From JBICIG01 sp043101605 (GTDB lineage: Bacteria; Planctomycetota; Phycisphaerae; Phycisphaerales; UBA1924), in NCBI GenBank assembly GCA_043101605.1, contig JBICIG010000053.1, positions 1 through 55,422 on the forward strand: DNA of 55,422 nucleotides. The letters are read 5' to 3'. Of this stretch, positions 34,292 to 42,840 are shown piece by piece. Each line of letters starts with the position of its first letter. Within the stretch, counting starts at the first letter, position 1. The position numbers were made by a program, and so were the translations under genes. The notes below the pieces were generated by a model. That model saw nothing but the letters and a program-made list of their open reading frames with translations, was not told where the DNA came from and ran no database searches.

Positions 34292-35155
34292 TCACTCCCC
34301 GGGGATGGAGTTGATGGTGCCTTCCCATGGGCTCGACGCGGTGGCGTACAGTTTCTTGGGGATGCGTCCCGACCGGCCGCCGTGATACCCGGCTTCGCAG
34401 GCGAGCTTCATCGCGTGGGCCATGCGAACGGGGTCGGCGGCGTGGGCGACGGCTGTATTTAACAGAACGCCGTCGGCGCCCAACTCCATCGCGACCGAGA
34501 CATCACTGGGGATCCCCACGCCTGCGTCGACGATAACGGGGTAGTCGGGGGCACCTTCCTTGAGGAGTTCGAGGCAGAGCACGATGTTGTTGCGGTTGAG
34601 CACGCCCTGCCCCGAGCCGATCGGGCTGCCGGCGGGCATGACGCTGGCGGCCCCGGCGTCGCGGATGCGCTGGGCGGAGATCGGATCGTCGCTGGTGTAG
34701 CAGAGCACCTCGAAGCCGTCGGCGACGAGTTGGCGGGTGGCTTCGAGCGTTCCGACGGGGTCCGGCAGGAGGGTCTTCCTGTCGCCGAGCACCTCGAGCT
34801 TGACCCAGTCCTTGCCCGGATTGCCGATCTGGTCGAGCAACTCGCGGCCGAGCCTTGCGACGCGCACGGCGTCTTCGGCGCTGAAGCAGCCCGCGGTGTT
34901 GGGCAGGATCGTGTACCGATCGGTGTCGATGGAGTCGAGCAGGCTCTCGCCCTTGTCGTTGACCAGTCGCTCGCGGCGGACGGCGACGGTGACCACATCG
35001 CAACCCGAGGCGTCGAGGGCGGCTTGCATCTGCTCGTACGACGCGTACTTGCCCGTGCCGAGGATCAGACGGGAGTGGATCTCGCGCGATCCGATCCGCA
35101 GGGGGGGCACGCCGATCGCGGGCGCGGCGGCGTGGGTGGAGTGGTTGGTGGGCAT
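34292..35155 (-). CDS. thiG: Thiazole synthase
   Basis: 287 residues. ThiG forms the thiazole phosphate moiety of thiamine from deoxyxylulose phosphate, dehydroglycine or iminoglycine, and ThiS thiocarboxylate. Family lines are RLILGTGKYASYEQM, VVTVAVRRERL, LPNTAGCFSAEDAVRVARLGREL, DWVKLEVLGD with the Schiff-base Lys, VLCYTSDDP, VMPAGSPIGSGQGV, IVDAGVGIPSDVSVAMELGADGVLLNTAVA. About 20 extra residues precede the usual start. It is translated 49 bp after thiS and converges on lptD with only 29 bp between stop codons. Confidence 0.95.
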   Translation of the reverse strand: MPTNHSTHAAAPAIGVPPLRIGSREIHSRLILGTGKYASYEQMQAALDASGCDVVTVAVRRERLVNDKGESLLDSIDTDRYTILPNTAGCFSAEDAVRVARLGRELLDQIGNPGKDWVKLEVLGDRKTLLPDPVGTLEATRQLVADGFEVLCYTSDDPISAQRIRDAGAASVMPAGSPIGSGQGVLNRNNIVLCLELLKEGAPDYPVIVDAGVGIPSDVSVAMELGADGVLLNTAVAHAADPVRMAHAMKLACEAGYHGGRSGRIPKKLYATASSPWEGTINSIPGE

Positions 35156-35204
35156 GGGCGGCGTCCTCCTGGGCGGGGTCGGAGTCCTGCGGGGCGGGCC
35201 GGGG

Positions 35205-35408
35205 TCAGCCCCCGCCGACGAGCGTGACGAGTTCGATCCGGTCGCCCTCGGCGAGGGTTTGCTCGGGGTGGGACCGCTTGGGGACGACCTCGCCGTTGAC
35301 CTCGACGGCGCACGGGAGGGACGCGAGCCCGACCTCGCGGAGCAGGTCGGCGACGGTCTGGCCGGTCGTGAACGGGCGTTCCTCGCCGTTGAGGATGATC
35401 CGGATCAT
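35205..35408 (-). CDS. thiS: Sulfur carrier protein ThiS
   Basis: 67 residues starting at the ATG at 35408 (MIRIILNGEERPF). It is a ubiquitin-like fold ending in VTLVGGG; the terminal Gly-Gly is adenylated and thiocarboxylated to donate sulfur to ThiG. Length and ending match the family exactly (about 66 residues). It is the first gene of a thiS-thiG pair. No TPP riboswitch core is visible in the 118 bp between this start and the divergent lipoprotein gene. Confidence 0.92.
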   Translation of the reverse strand: MIRIILNGEERPFTTGQTVADLLREVGLASLPCAVEVNGEVVPKRSHPEQTLAEGDRIELVTLVGGG

Positions 35409-35526
35409 GTCAGACTGTAGGGCCGGGCCCGGAGGAGCCGGAATCGCGGGGGGGTGAAATCCGACCCGGGCGGATCCCGAATGGTCTGGTAGGCTCGATC
35501 GAACGGGAAGTTCGCGGAGGTGGTCC

Positions 35527-36414
35527 ATGCGCGCAGACGGGGTGGTTCGGCGGCTCGGGACGGGGTGGAGACGCCTGAGGCGATCGGCGGTGCCGATGCT
35601 GGGCGCGGCGGCGGTGATCGTCCTCGCTCCCGGGTGCGGGCGCGAGGAAGAGTTCACCTGGAGCCAGGACACGCCCGAGGAGGTGCTCGCCAGCGCGAAG
35701 GAGATGGTGCTGGCTGGGCGCGCCGAGCTTCTGACCGAGCTCATCTACGCCGAGGACGAGCGGATGCGCCTGCTCTATCGGCAGGCGGGTCGGATCCTCG
35801 GGAGTCTGCAGGACCTGGCGGAAGTGGTCGCCGAGAGGTTCCCGACGGAGATCTCGCGGATCGAGCGGCTGGCCGAGGAGGCGGCCAAGAAGCCGACGGC
35901 GCGTCGCGGATCGCCGATGAGCCGGGGCCCGCAGCTCTTCCAGCGGTTTGGCGAGTCGGATGACCCGATCAACGACGCGGTGCAGTCGGTACTGGCCGAT
36001 CCGTACGGGTGGCTGACGACCGAATCGGACAAGCTGACGACGGTGGTGGTCAACGACTCGATGGTGGCGGTGCTGCGCGACGGCAAGCCGATCCTCCCGC
36101 CGTTGGGGCTGGTGATCGAGAAGAAGGACGACGACCGCTGGTATGTGATCGCGCCGACGAGCCTGCCTTGGGTGCAGCGGATGCTGCCCAAGACCGACGA
36201 GGAGTTCCAGATCTGGATGAGCCTGCTGCAGGTGGTCGACAACGCGCTGGTCGATCTCACCAAGGACATCGAGACGGGGAGGATCAACTCGCTGGATCGT
36301 GCGGTCGAGGAGGTCGGCAAGAAGTTCGCGACGACCGCGCCGCTGGTCATCTTCGCCTACAGCCGGGCGCAGGACGCTCGGGAGGAGAAGAACGAGGACG
36401 ACGGTGCGTCGTGA
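35527..36414 (+). CDS. Hypothetical lipoprotein
   Basis: 295 residues with a GGAGG site before the ATG. A basic leader is followed by a hydrophobic stretch and lipobox (PMLGAAAVIVLAPGCG), so lipidation at Cys near residue 37 is likely. The mature protein is mostly helical and charged (TPEEVLASAKEMVLAGRAELLTELIY, GSLQDLAEVVAERFP), then a small beta part (VVVNDSMVAVLRDGKP, DDRWYVIAPT) and a C-terminal helix ending in acidic residues. It ends only 12 bp from the stop of the converging secretion operon. I do not recognise the family; GspS-like pilotins are much shorter. Confidence 0.75.
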   Translation: MRADGVVRRLGTGWRRLRRSAVPMLGAAAVIVLAPGCGREEEFTWSQDTPEEVLASAKEMVLAGRAELLTELIYAEDERMRLLYRQAGRILGSLQDLAEVVAERFPTEISRIERLAEEAAKKPTARRGSPMSRGPQLFQRFGESDDPINDAVQSVLADPYGWLTTESDKLTTVVVNDSMVAVLRDGKPILPPLGLVIEKKDDDRWYVIAPTSLPWVQRMLPKTDEEFQIWMSLLQVVDNALVDLTKDIETGRINSLDRAVEEVGKKFATTAPLVIFAYSRAQDAREEKNEDDGAS

Positions 36415-36426
36415 GTGACGGTCGGC

Positions 36427-36921
36427 TCAGCGGTCGCCCTGCTCGATCCGAGCCCGCACACCCGAGACATGCGCGACCTCGATCGCGAGCTGCTCGATAT
36501 CGATGTCGGTGAGCGTCCACCCGCCGCCGAGATCGTCGCCCATGCGGCGGGGGGTGCCGTCGACCACCGCGATGGGATGCCGACCGCCGAGGATCGAACG
36601 CAAACCGAAGTTGGGCTTGACGGCGATCTGCTCGTTCGGACCGGACTGGAACGCCGAGTCGGGGGTGTCGATGTCCTCGAGTTCGAGCATCGGCGTGGGC
36701 AGGTCGTGCGGGACCGCGAGCGTTTCCACGAACTGGGCGAGCTGGGTCTGGCTCATCGAGAGCGTGACATCGGCCAGCTCCGGCATGCCCGTCGCGCTGG
36801 ACGCGAGGGGCCCGGCCGAGGCGCGGCTCGGGCCCGGTCCTCCTCGGAGCAGCGCGAGGGCGATCGCCGCGAGCGTGGGCGCGGCAAAGAGCGAGACGCG
36901 CATCCAGCGCCGGGAGTTCAT
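36427..36921 (-). CDS. Small membrane-anchored protein at the end of the secretion operon (PilP/GspC position)
   Basis: 164 residues from the ATG at 36921, which has GAAGG about 6 bases upstream; an alternative TTG at 36933 overlaps the previous stop. A single N-terminal membrane helix (VSLFAAPTLAAIALALLRGG) is followed by a periplasmic part with MPELADVTLSMSQTQLAQFVETL and FGLRSILGGRHPIAVVDGTPRRMGDDLGGGWTLTDI. The Gly-rich, RMGDDLGGGWTLTDID-like turn resembles the homology region of PilP/GspC, which docks inner-membrane platform proteins to the secretin. Position after PilO-like fits that role; sequence support is weak. Confidence 0.6.
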   Translation of the reverse strand: MNSRRWMRVSLFAAPTLAAIALALLRGGPGPSRASAGPLASSATGMPELADVTLSMSQTQLAQFVETLAVPHDLPTPMLELEDIDTPDSAFQSGPNEQIAVKPNFGLRSILGGRHPIAVVDGTPRRMGDDLGGGWTLTDIDIEQLAIEVAHVSGVRARIEQGDR

Positions 36922-36929
36922 GGAGACCT

Positions 36930-37526
36930 TCAAGAGTCACCCCCTCGCGAATCGAGTTCGATCAGCGGCTTGGCGAGGCTCAGGTGCGAGGTCTCGATAA
37001 CCGCCGCGATCAGGTCATTCTCCCGCTCGGTCGGCTCGGGACGGATGCGGCAGGTCTCGACGCGCGTGCCCGGGCCGGAGCGTTCGATCGCCTCGATGAA
37101 CTCGGCGATCTGGGCGTAGGTGCCGACGATGTTGGCGCGGTAGCCGATGACCTGAACGAATTCGGTATCGCCGCGTGAGCCGCCGGGCGATCGCAACGGA
37201 TCGAGCCGGTCGATCCGTACGCCGATGCGGGAGGCGAGTTGCCCGAATCGTCGGTAGGTGCGTTCCTCGTCGGCGTTGGTCGCCAGCGCCCTTTCGAGGC
37301 GTTCGGCGCGGGCGATGAGCCGCGAGAGCTCGGCGACGGGGTTCTCGATGGTACGGTTCTCGCCTCGCTCGAACGCGCCAAGCTCGCGCTCCTGGCTGAC
37401 CAACGCCGCCTGCGACTCGGCGTGCTGGCGACGGAGCGGCTCGGCGAGGATGAGCCAGGCGAGGGCCGAGACGGCGCACCCCGCGACGCACTGGACGATG
37501 ATCTTCCGCCGGGTGTCGCTGTTCAC
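36930..37526 (-). CDS. PilO/GspM-like platform protein
   Basis: 198 residues, GTG start that overlaps the previous stop (GTGA) with a strong GGAGGTGA site. There is an N-terminal membrane helix (IIVQCVAGCAVSALAWLIL), then a long coiled coil (RRQHAESQAALVSQERELGAFE through AELSRLIARAERLERAL) and a small ferredoxin-like periplasmic domain (VQVIGYRANIVGTYAQIAEFIEAIE). This layout is that of PilO/GspM, which pairs with PilN/GspL in the inner-membrane platform of pilus and secretion machines. GTYAQIAEFIEAIE is the most PilO-like line. Confidence 0.75.
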   Translation of the reverse strand: MNSDTRRKIIVQCVAGCAVSALAWLILAEPLRRQHAESQAALVSQERELGAFERGENRTIENPVAELSRLIARAERLERALATNADEERTYRRFGQLASRIGVRIDRLDPLRSPGGSRGDTEFVQVIGYRANIVGTYAQIAEFIEAIERSGPGTRVETCRIRPEPTERENDLIAAVIETSHLSLAKPLIELDSRGGDS

Positions 37527-39166
37527 CGCTCACCTCCGCTCTGCGCCGACGCGAGCGTCGGCATGCCGACCAGCGAGAGCTCGACCGAGAAGCGCGTCGC
37601 GGGGCGTCCCTCGATCTCGGTGCGCCGCGTCGTGCCCACTTTGACCGAGGCGATCACCGGCGAGTCACGCAGCGTGCGGATGTAGGCCCCGATGGGGTCG
37701 TCGCCGCCGGCACCCTGTCCGCCCGCGACGCCTTCGAGCGTGACGACCGTCGTCGATCCTTCGTGGCGGCCGCGCACCTCGATGATGCGGACCTCTTCGG
37801 TCGAGCATCGGCTCAGCTCGCTGAGCAGGCCCGCCCAGCTCGACCGCTCGCCGAGCTGGCTCTGCAGTTCCTTCTCGGCCGCGTGGACCCGGGACGCGAG
37901 TGCGATCGCCTGCTCCTCGGCGACGAGGTGCGTGTGCATGCGCTGCGTGGCGGGGCGCGCGTCGGCGAGCGCGGTCTGCACACGATCGATGGAGGCCTTG
38001 GTCATCAGCGCATCGCCGCCGAGCAGCAGCCCCGCGAAGATCGTCCCGGCGAAGACGACGCGCCCCAGGCTGCGCGTCTCCGTCGCGTCTTCGAGGCGTC
38101 TGGGCAGAAGCCCCGGGATGCGGACCGAACCTCTGGCGAGCACAGGGATCGCGGTGCGGCCGGCGTGAGACAGGTCCTCGCCGACCGGGCCCTTGACGGC
38201 ATCAACATCAAGTTCGAGTTGATTGGCGAGAATCTCGGCCAGGCCCGGGATGCGAGCGGCAAGGCCGCTGAGCAGGATCCGGGTGTTGACCGCGTCGGGC
38301 ATCCCGAAGCGGATGGTCTGCTTGAACTCCACGACGAGCCGCTGGAGCACGGGCTGGAGATGCGGAAGGTAGTTGACGCCGACCCGGTCGGCGACCTGCT
38401 TGACGCCGGGTCCGCCGATCGGGATGCCGTGTTCGAAGAGGGTGTCTTCACCCGCTTCCAGCGGAAGGGAGGCATCGGCATCCTCGGGTTTGGTTTCGCG
38501 GAGGGCCCGCGCGACGGACTCGGCGAGGCGCTCGATCCCGAGATCGATGACGCGTGCGAAGGCGAGCTTCCCGTCGACACCACCGATCAGCGCCGAGGCG
38601 CCCCGCCCGATCGACAGGGACACTACCGCTCCGGATCGATCGGCGTGGTTGAACGCCGAAGCGACGGTGAGGAGGTCTCCGAAGCGGTCGGGGATCAGCG
38701 CCGAGATGCGAAGCCCGGCCGACTCGATCCATCGGCTCAGGGCTTCGAGGGTTTCGTTGCGGTCGGCCGCGGCGACCAGGTGTGCGGTCATCGGATCGGG
38801 CTTGCCCAGTGAGAGGCGCGTGATCCGGCTGGGGTGGGCGTGGAGCGAGAAGCGCGCGATGTCGGCGAGCGCCAGTTCGGCCGCCTGCAACGCGTCGTCT
38901 CCCTGCACCGGCAGCGAGAAAAGTTCGAGCACCGAATCGGGCCCGGAATAGAGCACAACGGTCGGCGAACGGGCCGGGACTCGGAGTTCAGCCACGACGC
39001 GCTCGAGCATCGGTGTGAGGACCTCGTCGGCCCCCTTCCAGAGCCGATCGATCGCGCCCTCGGGGATCCGATGGCAGGTGGAGGAGACGACGCGCCCGCG
39101 TCGAGTCCACGCGGCGTGGAGGAAGCTGTTCGAGAGCCTGAGGTAGAGCCGTCCCGGATTGATCAC
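37523..39166 (-). CDS. PilM-PilN fusion (GspL-like) inner-membrane platform protein
   Basis: 547 residues from the GTG at 39166, 6 bases after AAGGGA; a GTG 48 bp upstream is in frame but has no ribosome site. Residues 1-340 are an actin-like PilM domain (VVSLSIGRGASALIGGVDGKLAFARVIDLGIERLAESV; RILLSGLAARIPGLAEILANQL). One membrane helix follows (VVFAGTIFAGLLLGGDAL), then a coiled coil and a PilN-type domain (WAGLLSELSRCSTEEVRIIEVRG, VTLEGVAGG, IGAYIRTLRDSPVIASVKV). PilM and PilN are separate in type IV pilus systems and joined in GspL, so this is a GspL-like arrangement with Pil-like sequence. Confidence 0.78.
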   Translation of the reverse strand: MINPGRLYLRLSNSFLHAAWTRRGRVVSSTCHRIPEGAIDRLWKGADEVLTPMLERVVAELRVPARSPTVVLYSGPDSVLELFSLPVQGDDALQAAELALADIARFSLHAHPSRITRLSLGKPDPMTAHLVAAADRNETLEALSRWIESAGLRISALIPDRFGDLLTVASAFNHADRSGAVVSLSIGRGASALIGGVDGKLAFARVIDLGIERLAESVARALRETKPEDADASLPLEAGEDTLFEHGIPIGGPGVKQVADRVGVNYLPHLQPVLQRLVVEFKQTIRFGMPDAVNTRILLSGLAARIPGLAEILANQLELDVDAVKGPVGEDLSHAGRTAIPVLARGSVRIPGLLPRRLEDATETRSLGRVVFAGTIFAGLLLGGDALMTKASIDRVQTALADARPATQRMHTHLVAEEQAIALASRVHAAEKELQSQLGERSSWAGLLSELSRCSTEEVRIIEVRGRHEGSTTVVTLEGVAGGQGAGGDDPIGAYIRTLRDSPVIASVKVGTTRRTEIEGRPATRFSVELSLVGMPTLASAQSGGER

Positions 39167-39256
39167 CGTTCTTCCCTTCTGCTGGACCAGCCCGACAACG
39201 GGGGTATCGGCCACGAGGCGGCCCGACTTGTGCCCGCCCCGGGTGCATCGCCGTGA

Positions 39257-39607
39257 TCAATCGATGATCACGCTGAGCCGACGCCGGGCCGACCCCGCTC
39301 GACCTTCGAGCACGAACTCTCCCGGGCCCCCATCAGGGGGCGCGGCGATCACGCCGGCTTCGGCCGGGCCGACCTCGACCACGAGATCCGGATCGGGGGG
39401 CTCCCCCGTCGCGATCAGGTCGCTCGCGACCACGCGCAGGATGCTCTCGGCGGCGTGGAACGCACGCACGCGCTGCACCCGCGCCTCGGAGACCAGCGCC
39501 TCGTCAACGCCAGGCCGCACCGATCCCACGACGACGATGTTGAGAACTCCGATCAGCAGCACCGACGCCGCGATGATCACGCCACGCCGATTCGCACGCC
39601 GCTTCAT
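39257..39607 (-). CDS. Minor pseudopilin-like protein (PilX/GspK position)
   Basis: 116 residues, ATG overlapping the previous stop (ATGA). It begins MKRRANRRGVIIAASVLLIGVLNIVVV: a basic leader, Gly, then a hydrophobic helix, but without a Glu at +5. That is the pattern of GspK/PilX-type minor pseudopilins, which lack Glu5 and cap the pilus tip. The exported part is short (about 80 residues; GspK is normally about 300), so it may be a reduced form. It lies between the GspJ-like gene and the PilM-PilN fusion. Confidence 0.65.
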   Translation of the reverse strand: MKRRANRRGVIIAASVLLIGVLNIVVVGSVRPGVDEALVSEARVQRVRAFHAAESILRVVASDLIATGEPPDPDLVVEVGPAEAGVIAAPPDGGPGEFVLEGRAGSARRRLSVIID

Positions 39608-40116
39608 GACCCACCCCCCATCGTGTGCACGCGGGCGAACGCGATCGACTCGAGCCAGAGCCCTTCGACGCAGAGGCGGATGCGGAAGCGATGGGTGCTC
39701 TGCGGTGTCGCGGAGACATCGGAGACGCCGTCGGCCCCGAGGTAGGCGATCTCCAGGCTCTGCACGCCCCGGCAGAGGGGCATGGGCTCGTCGGTCGAGA
39801 GCAGTTCGAGCGTGTCGCCGGTGAGCGAGAATCCCCGGCCGTCGGCGAACTCGATGCGATCGCTCCCGGCATCGAGAATGAACAGCGTGCCGGTGCGCGG
39901 GTCGCCCGGCGCCTCGCGAAGCAGGCGCACGATGCGGTCTATCGCGAACGAGGCGTCGTCGACGGCTTCGCGTGCATCGCGGGCCGAGGCGTACGACTCG
40001 GCGGCGCCGGACATCACCGGGAGCGTCGCCGCGCCGATCACGCCCAGCACCACGATCGATGCCAGCACTTCCAGGAGCGTCATACCCCGGCGGCTTGGCG
40101 CGGTGCGGAGGCTCAT
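39604..40116 (-). CDS. Minor pseudopilin (PilW/GspJ-like)
   Basis: 170 residues, overlapping both neighbours by 4 bp. The prepilin signal is RRGMTLLEVLASIVVLGVIGAATL: Gly before Met+1 and Glu+5. The exported domain has FAIDRIVRLLREAPGDPRTGTLFI and FADGRGFSLTGDTLELLST, a pattern seen in GspJ/PilW-type pseudopilins (helix followed by DRI-x-R-x-LR and a beta sheet). Position after the GspI-like gene supports the assignment. Confidence 0.75.
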   Translation of the reverse strand: MSLRTAPSRRGMTLLEVLASIVVLGVIGAATLPVMSGAAESYASARDAREAVDDASFAIDRIVRLLREAPGDPRTGTLFILDAGSDRIEFADGRGFSLTGDTLELLSTDEPMPLCRGVQSLEIAYLGADGVSDVSATPQSTHRFRIRLCVEGLWLESIAFARVHTMGGGS

Positions 40117-40598
40117 CCGAGATCCCCCAGTACCACGGCAAACGAGACCTCGCTCGTGCCGGCCCGTGACGGGTGGGTGACGATCACCGTGACCAGCCGG
40201 AAACGGTCCTCGCCGGCGTCGCCCGTCACCTGTCCGGAAGCATCGGCGAGGGGTCCGATCATCACGCGATAGCTCAGCCCATAACGGGCGTACAACTCGG
40301 CCGTAGCGGAGAGGCGGTCCCGAAGGCCCGTGCCCGATCCGTTGACATATTCGTCGCTGTCGGCCAGAGCATCGAAGCCCAGCGTGGGCTCATCAGAGGC
40401 GGCGTCGGCGACGATCGTCTCGAGCACCGCATCCCCAAGCATCGCCGCCCGGGCGAGGGACACATGCTCGGCCCGCGTCCCCGCGGAGTTGGTGAGCATG
40501 GTCGCAACGGGCGGCACGATCAGCGCGACGATGACGATGACCGCCGCCGCCTCGATGAGCGAGAACCCCCGCCGAGGATTGCACGCTTGTCCGTTCAT
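40113..40598 (-). CDS. Minor pseudopilin (PilV/GspI-like)
   Basis: 161 residues, overlapping both neighbours by 4 bp. The class III signal is RRGFSLIEAAAVIVIVALIVPPVATML: Gly, Phe+1 and Glu+5. The two prolines in the membrane helix are unusual. The exported part (LGDAVLETIVADAA, YARYGLSYRVMIGPL, FRLVTVIVTHPSRAGTSEVSFAVVL) fits a small GspI/PilV-like domain. Assignment of I versus another minor pseudopilin is by gene order. Confidence 0.72.
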   Translation of the reverse strand: MNGQACNPRRGFSLIEAAAVIVIVALIVPPVATMLTNSAGTRAEHVSLARAAMLGDAVLETIVADAASDEPTLGFDALADSDEYVNGSGTGLRDRLSATAELYARYGLSYRVMIGPLADASGQVTGDAGEDRFRLVTVIVTHPSRAGTSEVSFAVVLGDLG

Positions 40599-41128
40599 TC
40601 GATCAGCCCCGATCCGCGGCGAACCGTTACGGTCGAGCCGTCGTCCATCGCCAGCACCGAATCGCTCGAAGCGATCCCGAGCAGCACGCCCGACTCGTTG
40701 CGCACCTCCGGCACGCCATCGAAACCGAACCAGACGGTGCCGGGCCCGGGCGTCCCAGCGCCATCGGAGAACGACGCGATGCCGGCACCGGCGAACGAGC
40801 GGTCAAGCCGCACGGCGGGCCGCCCGGTGCCGAGCGCATCGGGCATGGGTTCGATCGTGCCAGTCTCTGAGTCAATCCACTGCAGCGCGATGCTCTCATC
40901 GTCAGGGTCGATCGCCGCGGCCGACGGCTCGCCGCTGAGCATCGCGTGCTCGCGCGCCAGCGCGATCAGACGCCTGGCCTCGACCGCCGCGGCGGCGGCA
41001 CGGGCATCGCGGACACCCGCCAGCGAGGGGATGACCGTCGCCGACACGATGCCGATGAGAATGACCACCGTCATGACCTCGAGCAGCGTGAAGCCGGCGC
41101 GCCGGGATGTGCGGGTGCGTCCCTGCAT
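40595..41128 (-). CDS. Minor pseudopilin (GspH/FimT-like)
   Basis: 177 residues, 6 bp after the GspG-like gene. The signal RRAGFTLLEVMTVVILIGIVSATVIPSLAG has Gly, Phe+1 and Glu+5. The exported part begins with a helix (AAAVEARRLIALAREHAMLSGEPSAAAID), as in GspH/FimT proteins where LxxAR-x-A-x-x-x-G precedes the first strand. The C-terminal strand ends GSTVTVRRGSGLIE, resembling the GRVRV ending of FimT. It probably forms part of the pseudopilus tip complex. Confidence 0.8.
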   Translation of the reverse strand: MQGRTRTSRRAGFTLLEVMTVVILIGIVSATVIPSLAGVRDARAAAAAVEARRLIALAREHAMLSGEPSAAAIDPDDESIALQWIDSETGTIEPMPDALGTGRPAVRLDRSFAGAGIASFSDGAGTPGPGTVWFGFDGVPEVRNESGVLLGIASSDSVLAMDDGSTVTVRRGSGLIE

Positions 41129-41134
41129 GCTCGC

Positions 41135-41638
41135 TCACATTTCGTTCGCGGTGTCAGCGCCGCCGTCGGCTCCGGTGGTCGCGTCCGAGGAGTTGGCGTA
41201 GAAGATCGCGACGGGGGGCGAGGCCTCGTTGTCGACGAAGTAGTTCCATCCGTAGCTGGACTCATTGCGCACCACGCGCGACTCGGCGTCGCCCTGCGAC
41301 ACCGCCTGCACGGTCGAGAGTTCGTTGAACGGGTTGGCGGGAAAGGTCCCCTCGACGACCGTGCCGGGCGTCGTCAGTTCGCCCAGGGTCGGGAACGCCG
41401 GGTCGCCCGCGATGACCGCCCGCGTGCGGTGGCTCGCGAGGCCGGACCGGACACCCCCGAGCGCCCCCTGCAGGGCCGAGGTCCGCGCGTCATTGGTCAC
41501 ATTGTCGAACCGAGGCACAACGACCGCTGCGAGAATCCCGAGCACGAGCACGACGACCATCACCTCCAGCAGCGAGAACGCGGCGGCGGGACGGACGGAG
41601 ATGGCACGGGCGCCCTGGCGGTTCATGTGTGTGCTCAC
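41135..41638 (-). CDS. gspG: Major pseudopilin (GspG-like)
   Basis: 167 residues. The GTG at 41638 overlaps the gspF stop (GTGA); an ATG four codons later is the alternative. The prepilin signal is AAAFSLLEVMVVVLVLGILAAVVVPRF, with Ala rather than Gly before Phe+1, and Glu+5 with the GspG-like VLGILAAVVVPRF ending. The exported domain has FPTLGELTTPG, FPANPFNEL and YGWNYFVDNEASP, the P-x-NPF and Y-x-W-x-Y pattern of GspG-like major pseudopilins. It directly follows gspF, the usual order. Confidence 0.85.
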   Translation of the reverse strand: MSTHMNRQGARAISVRPAAAFSLLEVMVVVLVLGILAAVVVPRFDNVTNDARTSALQGALGGVRSGLASHRTRAVIAGDPAFPTLGELTTPGTVVEGTFPANPFNELSTVQAVSQGDAESRVVRNESSYGWNYFVDNEASPPVAIFYANSSDATTGADGGADTANEM

Positions 41639-42840
41639 TTATTCACCGAGACCATCTGCCACATGGGCAGGAAGACCGCCAGCGCGACCACGAGCACGAC
41701 CACCGCGAGCAGAATCGTGAGGATCGGCTCGATGATCGAACTGACATTCTTCGTCAGGTGCGAGGACTCGCGGTCGAAGTGCTCGGCCACAATGTTCGAC
41801 GCCCGGACAAGTTCCTCCGAGTCACGCCCCGCGCTGAGCAGGCGACGAGCAAACGGCGGCAGGTACCGGCTCGAAGCGAGCACATCCCCCACCCGGTCGC
41901 CCTGCCCGAGCCGCTCGGCCATCGCGTCGCATTCGACGGCGAAGAGCGGGCGGCCGCTGGATCGCCCCGCCAACCGCATCGACTCGATGATCCCCAGCCC
42001 CGACGCGGTCGCGATCGCGAACACGCGGCTGAATCGGCCGGCGGTCGTCGTGATGATGACCGAGCGGACATACGGCACGCGGAGCAGGAACGCCTCGAAC
42101 GCCAGCCGACCGGCGCGCGTCCGCACCCAGGCGCGGAACACGATCGACCCGACGCCCGCAGCGAGCAGGATCGCCCACCAGTACGCGTTGACGAAGTTGC
42201 CCAGGCCCTGGAGCATCCGCGTCGCGAGCGGGAGTTCGACGCCACTGGAAGCGAACATCCGCTCGAACTTCGGAACGACCACGAGCAGGATCACGCCGAG
42301 CGCCAGCACGACGGCACCTATGACGACGATGGGGTAGGAGAGCGCTCGGCGCATCGCCTTGGCGGACTCGATCTGCTGTTCGAGCATGTCGGCCAGATGC
42401 GCGGTGACCTCGCCCAGGCTGCCCGACGCCTCAGCGGCGCGCAGCGTCTGGATATACGCGTCGCCGAACACCGCCGGGTGCCGACCCATCGACTCGCTGA
42501 TCGACGAGCCCGCCTCGATCTGGCTGGCGATGTCCTGGATGACCCGCTTGAGCTCGGGGTTCGATTCGTGCTGGGCGATGCTCGCCAGCCCCTGCGAGGT
42601 CGGGATCTTCGCCTGCACGAGCACATTGAGCTCGCGCGTCAGGGCGGCGACGCTCGCCTTGCTGACACGCCGGATCGAGATGAGCGAACGCCGCTCGCGC
42701 ACCGGATCGATCCGGATCGGCGTCAGACCCGAGGACGAAAGCTGGCGGTAGGCGTCGCGGCGGTCCGAGGCTTTCATCACCCCGCGGCGCTGCGAGCCGT
42801 TCCCGTCGGTCGCGGTGTACTGGAACGCCGTGGCACTCAT
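41635..42840 (-). CDS. gspF: Type II secretion system F family protein
   Basis: 401 residues, the standard length. The N terminus FQYTATDGNGSQRRGVMKASDRRDAYRQLSSSG is the usual GspF/PilC opening. Two homologous cytoplasmic domains (each about 120 residues, with FTRELNVLVQAKIPTSQGLASIAQHE and FSRVFAIATASGLGIIESMRLAG) alternate with three membrane helices (ALSYPIVVIGAVVLALGVILLVVVP, WWAILLAAGVGSIVF, and the last ILTILLAVVVLVVALAVFLPMW). It is the inner-membrane platform core that contacts the GspE ATPase. It overlaps gspE upstream and gspG downstream by 4 bp each. Confidence 0.93.
   Translation of the reverse strand: MSATAFQYTATDGNGSQRRGVMKASDRRDAYRQLSSSGLTPIRIDPVRERRSLISIRRVSKASVAALTRELNVLVQAKIPTSQGLASIAQHESNPELKRVIQDIASQIEAGSSISESMGRHPAVFGDAYIQTLRAAEASGSLGEVTAHLADMLEQQIESAKAMRRALSYPIVVIGAVVLALGVILLVVVPKFERMFASSGVELPLATRMLQGLGNFVNAYWWAILLAAGVGSIVFRAWVRTRAGRLAFEAFLLRVPYVRSVIITTTAGRFSRVFAIATASGLGIIESMRLAGRSSGRPLFAVECDAMAERLGQGDRVGDVLASSRYLPPFARRLLSAGRDSEELVRASNIVAEHFDRESSHLTKNVSSIIEPILTILLAVVVLVVALAVFLPMWQMVSVNK

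Noticed and set aside
35409..35526. TPP riboswitch upstream of thiS
   Set aside because: The conserved CTGAGA and related core segments of the THI element are absent in the 118 bp before thiS.
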